This document shows, one piece after another, positions 21,833 to 29,025 of a DNA stretch of 40,579 nt. A program made the position numbers and the translations under genes. A model generated the notes under the pieces. It ran no database searches, was not told the origin of the DNA, and saw only the letters and a program-made list of their open reading frames with translations. The stretch is from a virus, in the IMG/VR virus record IMGVR_UViG_3300024518_000011, positions 1-40,579 of that record. One strand, written 5' to 3'. Numbering within the stretch: position 1 is the stretch's first letter; the number at the start of each line of letters is the position of its first letter.

Positions 21833-22975
21833 ATGGATAAACCTGGAATTATCAAGAAAGAAAAGCGGGCGCAACTGGCGTTTGAATTTCGCCCGTTACC
21901 GCTCGAAAGCGACTTGCTGTTTTGGGATAAGGACATCTCCCGGACCGGGATTCTGGTCTACCTATGGCTTCTACGCCAACGAGACACATACAACGGAAGC
22001 ATTGTCACCCGTAAATGTCAACTATCCCAAATTGTGAATGATTTTCAGCGTGAAGGAAAATCTCTTGCGCTGAATACCGTCCGAAATGCACTCAGAGAAT
22101 TGCGAAATGCCGGAATGATTGAGACGGTAGAATCCAAGCAAGAAAAGAATCAAGGTGAACATTGGTTGATTTTTCGGCTTCTCATTCACACTTCACAACA
22201 GGACGAATACGGCGAACGAACTTGGGCATTAGGCACCTGTCCGGAAACCGGACAGGGTGTCCGGAAACCGGACAGCGGGTGTCCGGAAACCGGACAGGGT
22301 GTCCGGAAACCGGACAGCGGGTGTCCGGAAACCGGACAGCGGGTGTCCGGAAACCGGACAGTAGGTGTCCGGAAACCGGACAGGCAACCCGCCTCTAAGC
22401 CAGAATCTACGCCTGTTCCAGCGACCCCCTTAGACTCTTCTTTAGACTCTTCTTTAGACTCTCTCTTAGAAGCCGGTGCGCAAGCCATAAAAAGTGGGTG
22501 GGCAAAACGGTATTCGGTAAAGAAAGAGAGAGAGATTTTTCTCAAGCAAAAGAAAGATGAATGGTTCATGTCTGCGCTGAAGAAATCTCTTGACCTTCTG
22601 GAATGCACCGATGTCAATCTCGTAAGAGATGCGTGGTTGAAAGCGATTCGCACACATCAAACGTTACAGACGTATACCGGGCAAGACATCCGGGGGCCTG
22701 ACTATTTCCTTACTGAGGAAGGTTTTTCGTTCTTGGATCATGCTTTTAACTTTGTAAAGGCATCGCCAGGGAAAAGCAAAGAGGCTGACGACTTAGAGCC
22801 GTGGGAACGGACCCGCGCGAATTTCACGCCCGAACAGCGGGAGTGGGCAAAGACGTATGGGCGCACGCCTGGCCAGTATCCGCCAGATGCGCCTCGATTG
22901 CCACGAGAAGAAACTAAAAAGTTGCTACGGTCGGTAGGTGTTCCTCTGAAGGATCGGGAAGCTACAGAGGTGTGA
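21833..22975 (+). CDS. Replication initiator (lambda O-like), origin inside gene
   Basis: The 380-residue protein has an N-terminal winged-helix region (residues 35-120: ISRTGILVYLWLLRQRDTYN, LNTVRNALRELRNAGMIETV) of the replication-initiator type. It has a low-complexity centre encoded by seven iterons (about residues 135-183), an LDSSLDSSLDSLLE repeat, then a helical C-terminal domain probably used for partner contacts. This mirrors lambda O, whose gene contains its own origin iterons followed by AT-rich DNA. The protein probably binds the iterons and loads host helicase. No polymerase or helicase is encoded nearby. Confidence 0.8.
   Translation: MDKPGIIKKEKRAQLAFEFRPLPLESDLLFWDKDISRTGILVYLWLLRQRDTYNGSIVTRKCQLSQIVNDFQREGKSLALNTVRNALRELRNAGMIETVESKQEKNQGEHWLIFRLLIHTSQQDEYGERTWALGTCPETGQGVRKPDSGCPETGQGVRKPDSGCPETGQRVSGNRTVGVRKPDRQPASKPESTPVPATPLDSSLDSSLDSLLEAGAQAIKSGWAKRYSVKKEREIFLKQKKDEWFMSALKKSLDLLECTDVNLVRDAWLKAIRTHQTLQTYTGQDIRGPDYFLTEEGFSFLDHAFNFVKASPGKSKEADDLEPWERTRANFTPEQREWAKTYGRTPGQYPPDAPRLPREETKKLLRSVGVPLKDREATEV
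22238..22382. repeat. Seven palindromic iterons, probable replication origin
   Basis: The 17-bp palindrome TGTCCGGAAACCGGACA (arms of seven bases around AAA) occurs exactly seven times, starting at 22238, 22258, 22280, 22300, 22322, 22344 and 22366. Spacings of 20 or 22 bases place the sites on one DNA face roughly every two turns. They lie inside the initiator gene, as in lambda-type origins. Confidence 0.95.
22430..22468. repeat. 12-bp direct repeats beside the iterons
   Basis: TTAGACTCTTCT-type units recur with a 12-base period (TAGACTC at 22431, 22443 and 22455, then a partial TAGA at 22467). They sit 50 bases downstream of the iterons, where lambdoid origins carry the AT-rich unwinding region. 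They are in frame and encode LDSS repeats. Confidence 0.75.
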
Positions 22976-22976
22976 G

Positions 22977-23156
22977 ATGGCTCCGATGGGTAGAAAGCCG
23001 TTACAGTTTCCAGGCAAACGGGATGTCCATCCACGCAAGCCACTTGTGAATTGGTGGGAAGTGGCACTAAACCAGGCAGACAGGCGGAAAGCCGAAAGAC
23101 AACGAGCAAAACGCCTGATTGCACGATTCGATCAGCGAGGCATGAGTGATGACTGA
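22977..23156 (+). CDS. Small basic protein next to initiator (59 aa)
   Basis: The frame starts two bases after the initiator stop and encodes 59 residues: a basic N-terminus (MAPMGRKPLQFPGKRDVHPR) and a charged helix (WWEVALNQADRRKAERQRAK). Its end overlaps the next start. It could contact the initiator or host helicase loader; this is positional inference only. Confidence 0.6.
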   Translation: MAPMGRKPLQFPGKRDVHPRKPLVNWWEVALNQADRRKAERQRAKRLIARFDQRGMSDD

Positions 23157-23448
23157 TAATTTCCACGCTCGGTTGATAGCGAAAATCAAGGACGCTATGG
23201 CACACCCAGAAAAAGCGTCTACCCAGGCATGTCGTGGGAGGCTGTTTGCGCAGGTGTCATATGTGGCAAATGTGGATACGTTGTTCATCTTGCTGCATAA
23301 CAAACGGCATAAACTAACAGTGGGCGATAAAAGCCTGGTTATCCATGCTGCAAGCGTTCTGGGCTGGCAGAACCCACAGATGACGGATACGCGGGATACA
23401 GATTATCAATGGATAAGGACGTGGACGAGGGGAAATGATGACAGATAA
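23149..23448 (+). CDS. Hypothetical early protein (99 aa)
   Basis: The ATG at 23149 overlaps the preceding gene by eight bases, and GAGG lies upstream. The 99-residue product is helical (MTDNFHARLIAKIKDAMAHP, DTLFILLHNKRHKLTVGDKS) with a C-terminal acidic-aromatic tail. No family is recognised. It lies in the replication cluster and may support replication. Confidence 0.65.
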   Translation: MTDNFHARLIAKIKDAMAHPEKASTQACRGRLFAQVSYVANVDTLFILLHNKRHKLTVGDKSLVIHAASVLGWQNPQMTDTRDTDYQWIRTWTRGNDDR

Positions 23449-23950
23449 ATTAAAGCCTTGCCCCTTTTGTGGGTCGGACGATGTAAAATTGAATGCAAAT
23501 TTAGAGTGGGATCTTGGCCCGTCTGATTTGAAACGTTTTGGGCCGAGAGTAATAGCCGAGAAGAATGCCGAACTGATCGCAAAGGGGTCGGAACGTTTTT
23601 GTGAGGAGAACCCTGATATTTTTGAGGTGTTGGAATGGTATCCCCGCATTGGGGTTAAGTGTCTATCATGTTGCGCTTCGTCGAAGGGTTATGGCACCGC
23701 GTGTGAATCTCAAAAGGCGTGGAACCAGAGGATTAAGCGATATGAGGTGCCGAGTTTACCATGCCCCTTTTGTGCGTCGGTTCCTGACATCGGATATGAT
23801 ACAACTAGCAATGCGTGCGCCTCATGTGGTGCGTTCCCGCCATATATTGAAGGTGTCCACTGGGATGTGCGGGTGGAGATTGAGATTGTCACACAGAGCG
23901 AAGATTGGGCTGACGATAATTCGGGGGTTTTGGTCAGGACGGAAAAATGA
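23435..23950 (+). CDS. Lar-like restriction-alleviation protein, double zinc ribbon
   Basis: The 171-residue protein begins MMTDKLKPCPFCGSDDVKLN, the hallmark of the Lar (restriction alleviation) zinc-ribbon family, and continues with VKCLSCCASSKG and EAxxxWN-like AWNQRIK. A second ribbon follows (LPCPFCASVPD with CASCGAF). The family is named for reducing type I restriction in Rac-prophage Lar; members also occur widely in phages without proof of that role. ATG at 23435 or 23438 is possible. Confidence 0.75.
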   Translation: MMTDKLKPCPFCGSDDVKLNANLEWDLGPSDLKRFGPRVIAEKNAELIAKGSERFCEENPDIFEVLEWYPRIGVKCLSCCASSKGYGTACESQKAWNQRIKRYEVPSLPCPFCASVPDIGYDTTSNACASCGAFPPYIEGVHWDVRVEIEIVTQSEDWADDNSGVLVRTEK

Positions 23951-24040
23951 AAGCATCTTTTACTATCACTCCTGAGATTGTTATTGAATAGCTGCTAATT
24001 GCTTCATCTCGCCCGAGTTATATGAAGTATAAGGAACGGT

Positions 24041-24352
24041 ATGTGTAAGATGAACTTTTGGGCAGAGATGGAGAAATTGAGGTCTGAAGGGTGGTTGGTT
24101 CTCATCAAGGCACTGCCAGACAACTTGCCCTGGGTTATCCCTGGCAATTGTAGCGAATTTGATGCGCCGTGCCCAGACAAGCTCATCGAACGCGGGAAAT
24201 GGGCGGTTGAGATCTCATGGATGCGTCGAAAAGGGTATCGCTCTCCGCATGATGCGTTTGGTGATTCGCCACAAGAAGCGCTTGCCAGGCTATTACGACA
24301 GAAAGAGGTGCATGATGCCAATCTCAGCAGAGAACCGAAGGCGGTATCCTGA
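24041..24352 (+). CDS. Hypothetical early protein (103 aa)
   Basis: The gene starts after AAGGAACGGT. Its 103 residues begin MCKMNFWAEMEKLRSEGWLV and end in DSPQEALARLLRQKEVHDAN, a pattern of one alpha/beta domain with helical tail. It resembles small DUF-type phage proteins in which an 'EAL.RLL' helix is common, but no function is known. It overlaps the HNH gene. Confidence 0.65.
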   Translation: MCKMNFWAEMEKLRSEGWLVLIKALPDNLPWVIPGNCSEFDAPCPDKLIERGKWAVEISWMRRKGYRSPHDAFGDSPQEALARLLRQKEVHDANLSREPKAVS

Positions 24353-24665
24353 CGACTGGGCGCTCCGAAGTCGGTTCATTCGGTTCTATCGTGCCAAAAA
24401 TCGTTGTGAGGGGTGCGGAGCCGAAAACTATAAGCCGCACCCGGTGACAGGTTCGTGGGTAATCCTGACGTGCGCCCACGTCCATGATCACGCACCGGAG
24501 AATGCGAGCCTGCTGAATCTTGCAGCGTGGTGCCAATTATGCCATAACCGGCATGATAGCAAGCATCGGGCTATCAACAGACGGCGAAAACGGGAACAGT
24601 CGTCGGGTCAGTTGACGCTATTTGACCCTGAGTTCTTTGGTAAAAAGGTTGAGGTGACAGAATGA
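24315..24665 (+). CDS. HNH-type endonuclease-like protein
   Basis: The ATG at 24315 follows AGAGGTGCATG. The 116-residue protein starts MPISAENRRRYPDDWALRSR and carries CEGC, LTCAHVHDHAPEN, then NLAAWCQLCHNRHDSKHR: two CxxC zinc pairs framing a His-Asn-His type site. Phage proteins with this layout are HNH nucleases, often near packaging or replication genes, that nick DNA. The fold is well supported, but activity is not proven. Confidence 0.75.
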   Translation: MPISAENRRRYPDDWALRSRFIRFYRAKNRCEGCGAENYKPHPVTGSWVILTCAHVHDHAPENASLLNLAAWCQLCHNRHDSKHRAINRRRKREQSSGQLTLFDPEFFGKKVEVTE

Positions 24666-24922
24666 TAATAAAAGATGCAAAACTTCCGTATCCATACAGA
24701 ATGGAACCACAAGGCATCCTCGGCACGTTTGAGGTCAGGCGGGTAGAGGTGAAGGTTTTTCGAGAAAGGGCAATCTGCCCCAAGTGCGACATAGAGATGA
24801 AAATGGAATCTTCGCATTTAACACATCCGCCGCAATACGAATATAAGTGCCCTCGTTGCAGGATGCACTCCGTTTCAGATCTAGTCTATCCACGAATAAT
24901 CCATAGAGAGGTGACAGAATGA
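24662..24922 (+). CDS. Zinc-ribbon protein (86 aa)
   Basis: The stop of the HNH gene overlaps the ATG. The 86-residue product contains CPKC and CPRC separated by 23 residues around a beta-rich loop, a classical zinc ribbon, with an N-terminal basic region. The function is unknown; DNA or protein binding is likely. Confidence 0.65.
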   Translation: MIIKDAKLPYPYRMEPQGILGTFEVRRVEVKVFRERAICPKCDIEMKMESSHLTHPPQYEYKCPRCRMHSVSDLVYPRIIHREVTE

Positions 24923-25161
24923 CAGTTCTTACGGCAATGGAAATATCAACCCATTATCCCGCAGACATTAGGGCAATGTCTGCGGGCCCAAATGAGCTTG
25001 GCAAATACTCGGCATGTGTGACGCGCGGCCCACGCTACAAGCTCCTGATAAGTACGGAGGCTGAGTACGATAGTTCTGATGGGGCGATTGAGGCGGCGCA
25101 GGGAATTGTCGAAGAGGCGTTGGGCTGGTATGAATCTAACGTTGAACATGGAAAGGGTTGA
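24919..25161 (+). CDS. Hypothetical early protein (80 aa)
   Basis: The ATG overlaps the previous stop (ATGA). The 80-residue protein has a central beta segment (YSACVTRGPRYKLLISTEAE) followed by an acidic helix (DGAIEAAQGIVEEALGWYES), a two-part alpha/beta mini-domain. No family is recognised. Confidence 0.65.
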   Translation: MTVLTAMEISTHYPADIRAMSAGPNELGKYSACVTRGPRYKLLISTEAEYDSSDGAIEAAQGIVEEALGWYESNVEHGKG

Positions 25162-25165
25162 TAGA

Positions 25166-25645
25166 ATGAAACACGCTGAGAAATGCGCTTCGCGGCTAAA
25201 TTGTGCTGGATGTAGTTGGCGTGGCTTATTGGTAGGCGCCCTCGTGGAAGAAAATTTTCACTTCTGTCCAGAATGCCAAAAACTGCTGACCGTCGCAGAA
25301 GGCATCAGCGGGGCATGTAATTGTGACGGTTGTCACACGTTTCCGGAGTTGTACGAGCATCGAATCGAGTTGTTTCTTGCGCTGTGCCGAGCGCTACGGA
25401 GCAGAGAGCGTGATGCTTCGCCGTTTCGGAGGACTGCGGTATGGAGGGCACAATCCCATTCGGATGGGTCGGAGTTTGATGGGTGGTTCATCATGGGAAT
25501 CCAGATGTCGGACGATAGACAAATCACCTATCACCTTCCCATGTCTCGGTGGGACGATGCCGATTTCGCTTGGACGCTTGACAAAGCGCCCGAATACGAT
25601 GGGCATACCAGTGGCGACGTGTTGCAACGGTTAAGGAGGTTGTGA
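25166..25645 (+). CDS. Conserved phage protein with zinc ribbon and FDGWFIMGI domain (159 aa)
   Basis: The ATG at 25166 is chosen (GGAAAGGGTTGATAG upstream). An N-terminal Cys cluster (CASRLNCAGCSW, CPEC) suggests zinc. The C-terminal part (about residues 95-159) with EFDGWFIMGIQMSDDRQITY, HLPMSRWDDADF and APEYDGHTSGDVLQRL matches a domain widespread in phages but uncharacterised. Its recurrence suggests a general phage function; none is established. Confidence 0.8.
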   Translation: MKHAEKCASRLNCAGCSWRGLLVGALVEENFHFCPECQKLLTVAEGISGACNCDGCHTFPELYEHRIELFLALCRALRSRERDASPFRRTAVWRAQSHSDGSEFDGWFIMGIQMSDDRQITYHLPMSRWDDADFAWTLDKAPEYDGHTSGDVLQRLRRL

Positions 25646-25908
25646 TGACCCTACTTGAGGTAATGGCACATTCTGGGGAACTCGATTGTGTTCCAAAGCG
25701 ATGGGCGCTGAAACGGGCAGGTGAAGATGTGTCCGTTTCGATGATTGAGGGCACGATTCCTGCCGACCTGCGACAAACTATCCTCTCGCATAAGGCGTTG
25801 ATTGTCGATGCACTGCGAGAGATTGAGGATAGAAAGGCTGCGGTGCTGAAAGAATCTGATGCTGTGGCGGCGATAAAAGTGATGAAAGGGGCATCTGATG
25901 CAGTTTGA
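25645..25908 (+). CDS. TubC-N-like docking-domain protein (87 aa)
   Basis: The ATG at 25645 follows AAGGAGGTTGTG and overlaps the previous stop. The 87 residues (LLEVMAHSGELDCVPKRWAL then IPADLRQTILSHKALIVDAL) follow the pattern of TubC N-terminal docking domains, in which a hairpin and two helices mediate protein contact; similar small domains occur in phage replication clusters. The partner is unknown. A helical tail follows. Confidence 0.6.
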   Translation: MTLLEVMAHSGELDCVPKRWALKRAGEDVSVSMIEGTIPADLRQTILSHKALIVDALREIEDRKAAVLKESDAVAAIKVMKGASDAV

Positions 25909-26230
25909 GATAGCATTTCCATCAATAGGCAAAATCGAACTGCCAGAGCCAAAACGGACAGCCCGGCACATGAAAGCATCGTCGAAACACGCACTCTTTT
26001 GTCACTCTCTCCACATGAGTGATAACCAGGCGCTTATCATCGATTGGGACTCGGTGACACGTATTCTGAGGTTTGAGCAGTGGGATGGTGCCCAGTGGGA
26101 ACAAGCTGCGATGAATGACTACCTGCGGGCGTTCTTTCGTGGATGCATTTACGAACTTAAAGAAAATGGTGGGGGCAAGCCCAGGGGGTTTACAGACCTG
26201 CCAGACCTGGCAGGATTCCAGTATCTATAG
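25898..26230 (+). CDS. Hypothetical protein, last early gene (110 aa)
   Basis: The gene starts at 25898 after GAAAGGGGCATCTG and is the last early gene before the 139-bp control gap. The 110-residue sequence (MQFEIAFPSIGKIELPEPKR, NQALIIDWDSVTRILRFEQW) has an N-terminal beta part and an aromatic middle. No family is recognised. Its position fits either an early regulator or a middle gene. Confidence 0.65.
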   Translation: MQFEIAFPSIGKIELPEPKRTARHMKASSKHALFCHSLHMSDNQALIIDWDSVTRILRFEQWDGAQWEQAAMNDYLRAFFRGCIYELKENGGGKPRGFTDLPDLAGFQYL

Positions 26231-26239
26231 CGAAAATGC

Positions 26240-26268
26240 TTGACAAAATCGCCCATTCGTGGTAACGT
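26240..26268 (+). promoter_or_regulatory. Candidate promoter before late genes
   Basis: TTGACA (26240-26245) is followed after 17 bases by TAACGT (26263-26268), matching the -10 consensus at three of six positions. It is the only promoter-like pair seen before the late operon. A weak -10 would fit dependence on an activator. Confidence 0.45.
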
Positions 26269-26300
26269 TTTGGCATCCAGACAACGCCGATTCCAATCAC

Positions 26301-26349
26301 ACAAACGCCCGTCTCACACCCAGGCCTGGGAACGGAGATGGGCGTTTGT
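26301..26349. promoter_or_regulatory. Long hairpin between early and late operons
   Basis: ACAAACGCCCGTCTC (26301-26315) pairs with GAGATGGGCGTTTGT (26335-26349) with one G-T wobble, and the loop holds a second palindrome, CCAGGCCTGG (26320-26329). The T tail (CGTTTCT) is poor, so it may be an attenuator, antitermination site or regulator target rather than a simple terminator. Confidence 0.7.
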
Positions 26350-26369
26350 CGTTTCTAGGGAGACATACA

Positions 26370-26675
26370 ATGGCGAACACGGTTATAGTCACACGAACAG
26401 GCGTAGAAAAACGCGGGAACCTCTTTGATATTACGAACAATGTCGTGATTAATGATGGCGTAAGCGACATCATGGACTTTGAGGTATCCACCCGATACAA
26501 TCCGAATGCGGGTGATTTTTCTGCATTCCAAAACAGCTTGGACGCACAAATCAAGGCGGCGTGGGACGAGTTTGAGGCTAATCAGGGCGTATTCGACGAT
26601 GCAGGGCTTGATACGGCAGTGCAAACCGTACAAACATCTGCAACGACCTACACCAATAAGCCGAAACTAGGATGA
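26370..26675 (+). CDS. First late gene, hypothetical virion-cluster protein (101 aa)
   Basis: The ATG at 26370 follows TCTAGGGAGACATAC. The 101-residue product has a beta-rich N-terminal half (MANTVIVTRTGVEKRGNLFD, VVINDGVSDIMDFEVSTRYN) and a helical C-terminus. It is the first gene after the control site and lies next to other lectin-like virion genes. No family is recognised; a decoration or fiber-assembly role is possible. Confidence 0.65.
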   Translation: MANTVIVTRTGVEKRGNLFDITNNVVINDGVSDIMDFEVSTRYNPNAGDFSAFQNSLDAQIKAAWDEFEANQGVFDDAGLDTAVQTVQTSATTYTNKPKLG

Positions 26676-26679
26676 AGAT

Positions 26680-27087
26680 ATGGCATCAGATCTGGCAAAA
26701 GTTACCGGAACGATAGAAACTGCGGAATCCGTTGCCACAGCGTCTATTGAGTGGGCGTCTGATACGGGAGGCACTGTTTTGAATGCGGCAGCCGGGGAGC
26801 AGTTTGTCGCGGTCAACATTCAGGTGTCACTCACTTTCCACGGCTCGGCAACGGGTGACGGGAAGATTCACCTCCGAAAAAGCACAGATGGTGGCACGAC
26901 GGAAGACACTGAGGGTGATGATACTGTCGCGCTTGTCGTACCAGTCAGCGCCGGTGCTACTATCATCGTAGGATTGTCGGCATATGATTTCGACTACCTG
27001 GATCTCGCCGTCGAAAATGAGGACGCTTCGCAGGTACTTATCTACACCGCCACGTGGGAAGGGTATAAGCTGACAGGGATGAGTTAG
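26680..27087 (+). CDS. Beta-sandwich virion-cluster protein (135 aa)
   Basis: The 135-residue protein is beta-rich (ASIEWASDTGGTVLNAAAGE, FVAVNIQVSLTFHGSATG, ATIIVGLSAYDFDYLDLAVE), typical of small phage head-decoration or tail-fiber domains. It starts 4 bases after its neighbour, preceded by AGGATGAAGAT. The function is inferred only from composition and place. Confidence 0.65.
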   Translation: MASDLAKVTGTIETAESVATASIEWASDTGGTVLNAAAGEQFVAVNIQVSLTFHGSATGDGKIHLRKSTDGGTTEDTEGDDTVALVVPVSAGATIIVGLSAYDFDYLDLAVENEDASQVLIYTATWEGYKLTGMS

Positions 27088-27936
27088 ATGCTGATAGCCA
27101 AGTCGCAGATTACACGTCACAAACCCTCAAACGTCTACGAAGCAAGACGCAAGCGCCGACCTATGAAGGGATGTATCGCGCATTATCTCGCTGTTGAGCG
27201 CGGAGGCTCGACTGTCTATGATGTCAGTGGCAGACATGAAAATCTGGCATTCCCTGGCGGCGGAGCGGATCCGACACGAGTTGGCGAAAAGTATGGACCG
27301 TCGCTCTCGTTTGATGATGCAAGCAGCAACCGTGCTGGCAGGATGTCACCGATTATCAGCGGGTTCCCATTTTCCATCTGCGTGTGGGCAAAACTTGACG
27401 ATAACAGCATAAATCACGTCCTGTTTTCCATAGGGGATTCGAGCGCCGCAAATGGGTGGTTTGCTATCAATGCCGCTGGCGGATCGAATGATGAAATCAT
27501 CGCCTTCACCAATTCGCCGTCATCGGGTTCTTTCGGGAATAGCCCACAGACTTCAACCGCCTTTGTCGTAGGGGAATGGTTTTGCGCCGTTGGGGTCTGG
27601 GCTGCAAGCAATGATGTGCGGGTTTATCTGAACGGGTTGGGCAAAGATACAAGCACCTACGCCCACAACGTGAACATGGGCAATCTGGACAACGTGGTGA
27701 TGGGTCGGACGGCTGACAGTACGCCGAGCGCACCGACGAGCGGGATTATAGACGAGGTGCAGGTTTTTAGCCGAGTCCTTGATGATGGGGAGGTCAAGTT
27801 TCTCTCAGCACCCGCAAATAGATTTCATGAGTTTGGCAGAACATCGCTACTGATAAGCCCTGCGGCTGCCGGTGCTGTTACGTCGTTGCTTGCTGCTAGG
27901 TCAGATTATCGGCATCAAGGGGTGTATAGGCTATGA
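27088..27936 (+). CDS. LamG/concanavalin-like lectin domain virion protein
   Basis: The 282-residue protein contains a laminin-G-like lectin fold: CIAHYLAVERGGSTVYDVSG at about 29-48, then SICVWAKLDDNS, WFCAVGVWAASNDVRVYLNG and GIIDEVQVFSRVLDDGEVKF near residues 225-245. The last is the signature of LamG_3-type domains. Such domains bind carbohydrate and decorate phage fibers or capsids. A basic N-terminus (YEARRKRRPMKG) and an Ala-rich C-terminus flank it. It probably helps bind the host-surface glycan. Confidence 0.8.
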   Translation: MLIAKSQITRHKPSNVYEARRKRRPMKGCIAHYLAVERGGSTVYDVSGRHENLAFPGGGADPTRVGEKYGPSLSFDDASSNRAGRMSPIISGFPFSICVWAKLDDNSINHVLFSIGDSSAANGWFAINAAGGSNDEIIAFTNSPSSGSFGNSPQTSTAFVVGEWFCAVGVWAASNDVRVYLNGLGKDTSTYAHNVNMGNLDNVVMGRTADSTPSAPTSGIIDEVQVFSRVLDDGEVKFLSAPANRFHEFGRTSLLISPAAAGAVTSLLAARSDYRHQGVYRL

Positions 27937-28064
27937 GAATCTTTCGGGTACGCAGGACTATCCGTACACATCGCCCGGCATGGGTTGGAACTTTGACGGG
28001 AGCGGGTCTAAATTCGCTTCTGTTTCAGCATCGGGTCAATATGAATGCGAATCTGAGGCGCTGA
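27933..28064 (+). CDS. Arg-rich mini-protein, family copy 1 (43 aa)
   Basis: The frame overlaps the lectin stop (ATGA) and encodes 43 residues: RRTIRTHRPAWVGTLTGAG followed by NSLLFQH. The pattern R-T-x-R-x(3,4)-WVG-[ST]-L-x-GAG-x-x-SL-x-F-x-H recurs in the next protein, which argues that both frames are coding. The function is unknown; a DNA- or glycan-binding virion peptide is possible. Confidence 0.5.
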   Translation: MRIFRVRRTIRTHRPAWVGTLTGAGLNSLLFQHRVNMNANLRR

Positions 28065-28065
28065 T

Positions 28066-28290
28066 ATGTTTTTTCGCAGTCCAGCCCGTACATCTCGTCG
28101 GGTTCGGTGGGTCGGGTCTTTGGCTGGCGCGGGGGCATCCTCGTTGGTGTTCCGGCATCTGCCGATGGCGGGTGACGTCCGTGAAGTCTCGGCTGTTAGG
28201 CGGCGGCGATTGTGGGTCGGGTCGTTGGCGCCTGGTGCAACTTCTTTAGCGCCGGGGCAATACCGGCGAACATTCATCACGAGGTGGTAA
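28066..28290 (+). CDS. Arg-rich mini-protein, family copy 2 with internal duplication (74 aa)
   Basis: The gene starts one base after the stop of copy 1. Its 74 residues contain the pattern twice: ARTSRRVRWVGSLAGAG with SSLVFRH (about 7-32) and VRRRRLWVGSLAPGATSLAP (about 44-63). It is very basic, with no Cys, and no known family is recognised. The shared motif with copy 1 is the main support. Confidence 0.55.
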   Translation: MFFRSPARTSRRVRWVGSLAGAGASSLVFRHLPMAGDVREVSAVRRRRLWVGSLAPGATSLAPGQYRRTFITRW

Positions 28291-28294
28291 AAAA

Positions 28295-28765
28295 ATGGGT
28301 AGGATGTATTCTGTAGAATTTGAAAATGTGGCTGTGATTGCTGCGCAAGATTTCTTTGAGTTGACACCGGCAGCAAACAAGCCGTGTGCGATTCACGCGA
28401 TCTTCCTGTCTCAGTCAACCGAAACAGGGGATGCGGCTGAAGAAATGCTGCGAGTCAAGATTATCCGTGGGTTTGCTACAACGGGATCGGGGGGCGGCAC
28501 CTCAACTCCGGCGCCATTGAATCCGATTGATACGGCGGCGGGTGCAACGTGCAAGATTAATAATGGTACGATTGCAAGCGCAGGAACGCCGATCGACCTT
28601 CATGCTGAAGCGTTTAACGTCCGAACGGGTTGGATTTATATTCCAACGCCAGAAATGCGCCCGATTGTTACGTCTGCACAAGTCCTGCTGGTCGTCCAGT
28701 TAATGGCGGCTCCTGGGGATTCTGTCACGATGGGTGGAACACTGTATTTTGAGGAATTGACATAA
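28295..28765 (+). CDS. Conserved phage beta-sandwich protein (MYSVEFENVAV type)
   Basis: The gene starts at 28295 after GAGGTGGTAAAAAA (ATG at 28304 is an alternative). The 156-residue protein begins MGRMYSVEFENVAVIAAQDF and contains LHAEAFNVRTGWIYIPTPEM, a sequence type I recognise as recurring in phage genomes without known function. It is beta-rich and lies among late genes, consistent with a capsid-associated or minor structural protein. Confidence 0.7.
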   Translation: MGRMYSVEFENVAVIAAQDFFELTPAANKPCAIHAIFLSQSTETGDAAEEMLRVKIIRGFATTGSGGGTSTPAPLNPIDTAAGATCKINNGTIASAGTPIDLHAEAFNVRTGWIYIPTPEMRPIVTSAQVLLVVQLMAAPGDSVTMGGTLYFEELT

Positions 28766-28766
28766 A

Positions 28767-29024
28767 GTGTCTTATGTTTATCGGCGTCCTCATTCGATAA
28801 AAAGGAGCCGGCATATCTCGCCGTGGTTGGGAACAGTTCGCGCTGGCGGTTCTTTGGTTATCGGCGCTCGTCGTTTTATGGTGGGGCGACCTTCCCCCTT
28901 GTTTTTGCGTGCGTATTTCAAGAGACGAGGGTTTCGGAGTAAGGCGTCGATGCCTTCGATGCCTGTGGTAACTCGTGTGCCGGTTTGGTTCCATCGGTGT
29001 TCGGCAACGGTTGAGGTTGGTTGA
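28767..29024 (+). CDS. Arg-rich protein, GTG start (85 aa)
   Basis: A GTG start at 28767 gives 85 basic residues, with GAGGAATT upstream. It shares the flavour of the two upstream mini-proteins (SIKRSRHISPWLGTVRAGGS, RRF, KRRGFRSK), though more loosely. It ends directly before TerS. It may be a third, degenerate member of that group. No function is known. Confidence 0.45.
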   Translation: MSYVYRRPHSIKRSRHISPWLGTVRAGGSLVIGARRFMVGRPSPLFLRAYFKRRGFRSKASMPSMPVVTRVPVWFHRCSATVEVG

Positions 29025-29025
29025 T

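Noticed and set aside
20993-21874. Long minus-strand open frame of 293 codons
   Set aside because: It lies antisense to three well-supported genes with ribosome binding sites, a promoter and a terminator, and its translation shows no recognisable domain.
22238-22382. Possible CRISPR array
   Set aside because: The repeats are short perfect palindromes with 3-5 bp between units and no room for spacers, inside a coding gene; iterons fit far better.
27872-28249. Rightward frame of 125 codons overlapping the lectin end and the Arg-rich genes
   Set aside because: It has no ribosome binding site, and the alternative frames show a shared protein motif between two genes, which is stronger coding evidence. 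Not fully excluded.
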